From Bacillota bacterium (GTDB taxonomy: Bacteria > Bacillota > Proteinivoracia > UBA4975), in assembly GCA_012727415.1 (NCBI GenBank), contig JAAYHI010000118.1, positions 1 to 9,754 on the forward strand: a stretch of 9,754 nt of DNA, read 5' to 3'. The notes under the pieces were generated by a model. That model searched no databases. It was not told where the DNA came from and saw only the letters and a program-made list of their open reading frames with translations. A program made the position numbers and the translations under genes. Below are positions 6,137 through 9,754 of this stretch, piece by piece (position 1 is the first letter of the stretch; the number at the start of each line of letters is the position of its first letter).

Positions 6137-6164
6137 CTATACCACCATTATTTTTTCCTGTCAA
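6136..6164 (-). promoter_or_regulatory. Sigma-A-type promoter of the GntR/ABC operon
   Basis: On the minus strand a perfect TTGACA (6159-6164) is followed after exactly 17 bp by TATAGT (6136-6141, five of six consensus bases). This is the strongest promoter in the window and drives the GntR-ATPase-permease operon, subject to the overlapping dyads. Confidence 0.85.
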
Positions 6165-6183
6165 GGCCTTTTGCTCAAGGATG

Positions 6184-6192
6184 TGATATTAT
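6184..6192 (+). promoter_or_regulatory. Possible extended -10 promoter for flavodoxin gene
   Basis: TG (6184-6185) followed by A and TATTAT (6187-6192) forms an extended -10 element about 23 bp upstream of the flavodoxin ATG. No good -35 is present. It lies back to back with the GntR operon promoter. Confidence 0.4.
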
Positions 6193-6214
6193 TTTTCCAG
6201 TAGGAGGTAAAGAG

Positions 6215-6679
6215 ATGAAAATAGGAATAATCGTTTTTTCTCACACCGGCAACACCCTTTCCGTAGCGGAAAAGTTGCAGGCCAAGTTGACTGCTGCAAG
6301 CCATTCAGTGCAGTTGGAACAAGTTACTGCTGCAGAGGAGAGTCCCCGGGCAGAAAAGGCAGGCCTAAGGAATGCACCGGATACCAGTTCCTATGACATG
6401 CTGATATTTGCCACGCCGGTCTGGGCCTTTTCCCTGCCCCCCGTCATGAAGCTTTATCTGGACCAAATACCAACCCTCAAGGGCAAAGCGGTGGGCTGTT
6501 TTGTCACCCAGACCTTCCCCTTCCCCTGGATGGGCGGCAACCGGACAATCCGGCAGATGGTTTCAGCCTGTGAAGCCCTGGGCGGAAATGTGTTTCACAC
6601 CGCTGTCATCAACTGGACCCGGGGCCGGGAAACCAGCATTGCTCAGCTCAGCGAAGATTTTTCTAAGGCCGGGAAATAA
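6215..6679 (+). CDS. Flavodoxin-like protein
   Basis: A 154-residue single-domain protein with the flavodoxin fold. The N-terminal MKIGIIVFSHTGNT contains the FMN phosphate-binding loop SHTGNT (residues 9-14), and ATPVWAFSLPPVMKLYLDQI (66-85) is the conserved strand-loop region next to the isoalloxazine ring. GCFVTQTFPFPWMGGN (93-108) is the second flavin-contacting loop. Such proteins carry electrons or reduce quinones in the cytosol; the partner is not evident. The start is set by AGGAGG (6202-6207) 7 nt upstream of ATG. The gene is divergent from the GntR operon and shares its intergenic region, so co-control by that repressor is possible but unproven. It ends before a strong terminator. 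Confidence 0.9.
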   Translation: MKIGIIVFSHTGNTLSVAEKLQAKLTAASHSVQLEQVTAAEESPRAEKAGLRNAPDTSSYDMLIFATPVWAFSLPPVMKLYLDQIPTLKGKAVGCFVTQTFPFPWMGGNRTIRQMVSACEALGGNVFHTAVINWTRGRETSIAQLSEDFSKAGK

Positions 6680-6710
6680 TGTGCCCGGGCTTGCCCTGGG
6701 GCCCAAAAAC

Positions 6711-6748
6711 AAAAGACGGCTTCTGGTTAACCAGTCGCCGTCTTTTTT
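6711..6748. terminator. Strong bidirectional terminator between flavodoxin and M28 genes
   Basis: AAAAGACGGC (6711-6720) pairs perfectly with GCCGTCTTTT (6737-6746), with a second palindrome CTGGTTAACCAG (6723-6734) at the tip. T runs follow on the plus strand (six T, 6743-6748) and, reading the minus strand, four T plus further T (6711-6714 and 6706-6709). It serves the two convergent genes. Confidence 0.92.
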
Positions 6749-6779
6749 GCTGTCAAGGCAAGGTCCTCCAAGAATTCCT

Positions 6780-7943
6780 CTACCGCCCCCAGATTTGCCG
6801 GGCAATGGATTGAACCAGGGTGCTGGCTGTGGCAAGATTCTCGGGATTGACGAACTCTGCTTTGTCGGTAGGCCAGTGCCAGTTGGGGAGGATGCCATTA
6901 TCGTCAAAGGCCATGATGCTTATGACCTTGTAGCCCCTGGCCAGAGCAGGAGTGGCGTCGGTAGTCAGCGCCTTGTACACATGAGGGCCTATGTCCAGTT
7001 CCGGGTTCTCCCGGACACAGGCAGCCGCCGCCAGGATGAGGTCCCTGTCGGCCGGCATGGGGTAAAACATCCCCTCGGCAGTGATGTACTTGACGTGGCC
7101 GATGCCGAGGTTGTCCATATTGATGATATAGTCATCCTTGATTGCCTCGCCATACTCCTCCAGGAAGCGGAGCATGCCCACAGTTCCTGCCTCTTCACAG
7201 CCTGTAGCTACAGCCCACACTTCTGCACCCTCCGGCAGGTCCCGGCCGAGATGCTCAAAGCTGTCCAGCATCACCGCAACTCCCGAGGCATTGTCATTGC
7301 CGCCAGGGGTGTGGACACCCCAGATCTCCCGGTGAATGAGGAGCAAGACAGAGAAAAGGACATACAGGGCAAAGGGAAGAGCCAGGTAGTTGTAAACCGG
7401 GAGCATCTCCAGGCCGAATAATGCCATAATCCCTGCCCCCAGGGCAAGTATGAGAATGACTGCCATGCAAACATTGAGCAGGATAAAAGATTTCCGGAAG
7501 CCCGCCACCAACTTGGGATGGAAGCTGAGTCCCGAGCGGGAGGTATCGTAATGGGCTACCAGGACAACGCGGGAAAGCATTTCCCCTTCTTCCGAGGGGT
7601 TGGATTTTCGGGCAATGACGTTCTGACTCCTGTCCTTGGGCAGGATTTTTGTATACACTTCAAAGGTATGGCACTCTAAGAGGTACGCCAGGGTATTGAC
7701 CAGGGCCAGCACTGCTGCCGCCACCGGCAAAAAGGGAATGAGAAGGGCTGCTAACACCATGAAAAAATAGTACATACCATAGGCCCAGGAGAAAGTAGGG
7801 ACCGAGCGAAATGACTGGATTTGGACTTCATCCGCCATAGCCTGCAGTGTTTCTGCCAGGTACTTGGAGGCATTGCGCTCCGCCCTGGTAGTGGACCCCC
7901 GCGGTCCTATTTTTTCGGCTAATTCCTCTACATAACGAATCAA
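6780..7943 (-). CDS. Membrane-anchored M28-family zinc metallopeptidase
   Basis: A 387-residue protein carrying the complete M28 (aminopeptidase Y/PSMA-like) zinc site: His131 and Asp133 in AHYDTSRSG, bridging Asp217 in GGNDNASG, catalytic Glu250 and ligand Glu251 in GCEEAG, Asp277 in NMDNLG, and His356 in WHWPTD. It would cleave N-terminal residues or dipeptides using two zinc ions. Unusually, two hydrophobic hairpins are embedded in it: residues about 55-90 before the first ligand, and about 153-204 between the first and second ligands, giving four predicted membrane helices. There is no signal peptide. The start is a TTG (7941-7943) with AAGGAGG at 7951-7957, spacing 7 nt, strongly supporting the non-ATG choice. 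It is monocistronic between two terminators. Substrate and the side of the membrane facing the active site are unknown. Confidence 0.9.
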   Translation of the reverse strand: MIRYVEELAEKIGPRGSTTRAERNASKYLAETLQAMADEVQIQSFRSVPTFSWAYGMYYFFMVLAALLIPFLPVAAAVLALVNTLAYLLECHTFEVYTKILPKDRSQNVIARKSNPSEEGEMLSRVVLVAHYDTSRSGLSFHPKLVAGFRKSFILLNVCMAVILILALGAGIMALFGLEMLPVYNYLALPFALYVLFSVLLLIHREIWGVHTPGGNDNASGVAVMLDSFEHLGRDLPEGAEVWAVATGCEEAGTVGMLRFLEEYGEAIKDDYIINMDNLGIGHVKYITAEGMFYPMPADRDLILAAAACVRENPELDIGPHVYKALTTDATPALARGYKVISIMAFDDNGILPNWHWPTDKAEFVNPENLATASTLVQSIARQIWGR

Positions 7944-8033
7944 TCTGCTTCCTCCTTTCCTGAAATCGCCTTCCTTCCACTTGCTATATTAAACGCCTGG
8001 CTGCCATTTTCCTCCTCTTAGGGCAACTGAGTT

Positions 8034-8060
8034 ACAGAAAGAGGGCCATCCCGGCCCCCT
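8034..8060 (-). terminator. Probable terminator after pyruvate kinase
   Basis: On the minus strand AGGGGGCC (8053-8060) pairs with GGCCCTCT (8040-8047, one G-T pair) around GGGAT, then TTTCTG. The stem overlaps the pyruvate kinase TAG stop. The T tract is short, so termination may be partial, leaving some read-through to the M28 gene. Confidence 0.65.
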
Positions 8061-9754
8061 AGCATTTTCTTCCGGCGAGATTGGCCTGGCCACGATACAC
8101 CAGCCCTCGCTCGACATCGTGACTGACTGTCTGCCCGTCTTCCAGCAGCGAAGTAGCGCCCTCTGCGCCTACGATTACGGGGATGCCCAACTCAAGTCCG
8201 ATAATGGCTGCCGCAGAGGTGAGGCCGCCTTCCTCGGCAATGATGCCCTCCACCCCCTGAAGATGTTCTACTATTTCCGGGGTCATGCCCACTACGACAA
8301 TAATGTCCCCGAATTTTATTTTACTTACATCCTTGGCAGTGCGCACTACCCGGGTGATGCCAACCACCGGGTTATGGCCAATGCCGGTCCCCCTGACGAC
8401 CACATCCCCAACCACATGCACCTTGAGGAGGTTAGTGGTGCCAGGGACTCCCACCGGCACACCGGCAGTGATAACCACCATATCCCCGTTGCGGATAAGC
8501 TGTGCATTGAGGGCGGCGGTAATGGACTCATAGATCATCTCGTCGGTGTCGTCGGTTTCCCGTCCCAGTATCGGCTCTACACCCCAGGTGAGCAGCAGCT
8601 TGCGCTGCACTTGCGGGGTAGGAGTAACAGCAATGATGGGCATTCCCGGCCGATATTTCGAGACCATGCGCGCAGTGTGACCGGACTGGGTGGATGTCAG
8701 GATTGCCGCAGCCCCCAGGCGTACTGCTGTTTGCCGGCAAGCACTGCTGATGGCATCGGTGACAGAGTGAGACTCCCTCTGCTGTCGGGATACAAACTGA
8801 TTCCAGTCTACTGCCAGTTCAGTGCGCTCAGCCAATCTTGCCATTGTCACCACCGACTCCACCGGGTATCTTCCCGAAGCCGTTTCCCCGGAAAGCATGA
8901 TGGCATCGGTGCCGTCAAAAATGGCGTTGGCGACATCACTGGCCTCCGCCCGCGTGGGCCGAGGGTTGCGAATCATGGAGTCCAGCATCTGGGTGGCGGT
9001 AATTACTGGTTTCCCCTGTTTATTGCACTGCGCAATCATATGTTTCTGGGCCAGGGGCACTTCCTCAGTCGGGATTTCCACCCCCAGATCCCCGCGGGCC
9101 ACCATGAGGCCGTCGGCGACCTTGAGGATGGAGACCAGGTTATCCAGGCCCTGTTTGTTTTCAATCTTGGCGATAATTTCAATGTCAGCGTCATTGTCTT
9201 CCAGTAAGCGGCGGATAGCCAGGACATCGCCGGCGCTGCGGATAAAGGAGGCGGCAATAAAGTCTACCCCCATTTTAATGCCAAAGAGGATGTCCTCTTC
9301 GTCCTTGGGGCTCATAGCCGGCAAGGAGACATTGGTTCCCGGCAGGTTGATGCCCTTTCGGTCCCCAACAACACCGCCGTTCATTACCCGGCAAATGACG
9401 TCGGTATCCGTCACCTCCTCCACCCTTAGCTCAATAAGGCCGTCATCCAGCAGGATCGGGTGGCCGACAGCGACATCTTGGGGAAGCCCCTCATGAGTGA
9501 CAGAAGCAATTTCCTCATTGCCTGCCACATCTCTGATAGTGAGGGTAAACTTCTGGCCAGCTTCCAGGCGGGCACTGCCGTTGGCAAAGGTGCCCAGGCG
9601 AATCTCAGGTCCCTTGGTATCCAGCAGGATTGCAACGGGAATGCCGGTTTCGGCAGAAGCCCTGCGGATGGCTTCGATGCGCCTTGCATGCTCCTCTTGG
9701 CTGCCGTGGGAAAAATTGAGACGGGCCACATTCATCCCCGCCAGCATCATCTGC
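8059..9754 (-). CDS. pyk: Pyruvate kinase, with C-terminal PEP-utilizer-like domain, 5' end cut off
   Basis: Catalyses phosphoenolpyruvate + ADP to pyruvate + ATP, the last step of glycolysis, in the cytosol. About 564 residues are visible; roughly 22-25 N-terminal residues lie beyond the right edge, since the reading frame continues as a Gln codon before the first Met. Counting from that Met at 9748-9750: NVARLNFSHG (7-16), LDTKGPEIRLG (43-53), catalytic Lys195 in IIAKIENKQG, ARGDLGVEIP (218-227) and TATQMLDSM (251-259). The Glu in KGPEIR marks the K+-dependent type. After the allosteric domain an extra ~90-residue C-terminal PEP-utilizer/phosphohistidine-like domain follows, as in Bacillus and Geobacillus enzymes. 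In its GGLTS(H)A motif the histidine is Ala513 (codon GCG at 8212-8214). In Firmicutes pfkA often lies directly upstream; that would be outside this window. Confidence 0.97.
   Translation of the reverse strand, partial: QMMLAGMNVARLNFSHGSQEEHARRIEAIRRASAETGIPVAILLDTKGPEIRLGTFANGSARLEAGQKFTLTIRDVAGNEEIASVTHEGLPQDVAVGHPILLDDGLIELRVEEVTDTDVICRVMNGGVVGDRKGINLPGTNVSLPAMSPKDEEDILFGIKMGVDFIAASFIRSAGDVLAIRRLLEDNDADIEIIAKIENKQGLDNLVSILKVADGLMVARGDLGVEIPTEEVPLAQKHMIAQCNKQGKPVITATQMLDSMIRNPRPTRAEASDVANAIFDGTDAIMLSGETASGRYPVESVVTMARLAERTELAVDWNQFVSRQQRESHSVTDAISSACRQTAVRLGAAAILTSTQSGHTARMVSKYRPGMPIIAVTPTPQVQRKLLLTWGVEPILGRETDDTDEMIYESITAALNAQLIRNGDMVVITAGVPVGVPGTTNLLKVHVVGDVVVRGTGIGHNPVVGITRVVRTAKDVSKIKFGDIIVVVGMTPEIVEHLQGVEGIIAEEGGLTSAAAIIGLELGIPVIVGAEGATSLLEDGQTVSHDVERGLVYRGQANLAGRKC

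Noticed and set aside
6501..7421. Long plus-strand open frame of 306 codons
   Set aside because: It overlaps the flavodoxin end in another frame, crosses a strong bidirectional terminator and runs antisense to the M28 peptidase; it has no ribosome site or recognisable motif.
7984..8007. Tiny minus-strand leader peptide MAARRLI upstream of the M28 gene
   Set aside because: A GGAGG is present but only 3 nt from the ATG, too close for efficient initiation, and the peptide has no regulatory codon run or attenuator hairpin after it.
8119..9207. Plus-strand open frame of 362 codons
   Set aside because: It is entirely antisense to pyruvate kinase; its composition reflects the GC-rich coding strand opposite and no protein motif is visible.

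Overview
The window looks like chromosomal DNA of a moderately GC-rich Gram-positive bacterium, most likely Clostridia/Peptococcaceae-like. This rests on strong AAGGAGG-type Shine-Dalgarno sites, well-supported TTG starts, a Bacillus/Clostridia-type LexA box, a YtrA-type GntR/ABC operon, and a pyruvate kinase with the C-terminal PEP-utilizer-like domain typical of Firmicutes. Genus assignment is inference. Genes are tightly packed; no rRNA, tRNA, CRISPR, insertion sequence or phage genes were seen, and no stretch over 300 bases lacks a gene.

Layout, left to right. (1) 1-613: the 5' part of a DNA polymerase III alpha (DnaE-type) gene on the minus strand, running off the left edge, with a sigma-A-like promoter and a LexA/SOS box between promoter and Shine-Dalgarno. 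(2) 626-1148: a minus-strand ribbon-helix-helix regulator with its own promoter, a palindrome just downstream of the predicted transcription start, and a terminator overlapping its stop codon. (3) 1159-3276: a minus-strand pair, a MATE exporter followed by a DUF1624-type membrane acyltransferase, closed by a terminator. (4) 3277-4109: a structured divergent intergenic region and a plus-strand HAD phosphatase ending in a probably bidirectional terminator. (5) 4120-6164: a minus-strand operon of YtrA-type GntR repressor, ABC ATPase and ABC permease, with a good promoter and two candidate operators. (6) 6184-6748: a divergent flavodoxin-like gene and a strong bidirectional terminator. (7) 6780-7943: a minus-strand M28-type metallopeptidase with four predicted membrane segments. 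(8) 8034-9754: pyruvate kinase, minus strand, missing its first ~22-25 residues at the right edge.

The clearest functional units are the autoregulated-looking GntR/ABC operon, the MATE-acyltransferase pair and the SOS-controlled polymerase. Most of the region is ordinary housekeeping and transport. I found no convincing new multi-gene system. The points worth a second look are the LexA box on the polymerase, the regulator's palindrome, the loss of the phospho-histidine position in the pyruvate kinase C-terminal domain, and the membrane-embedded M28 peptidase.
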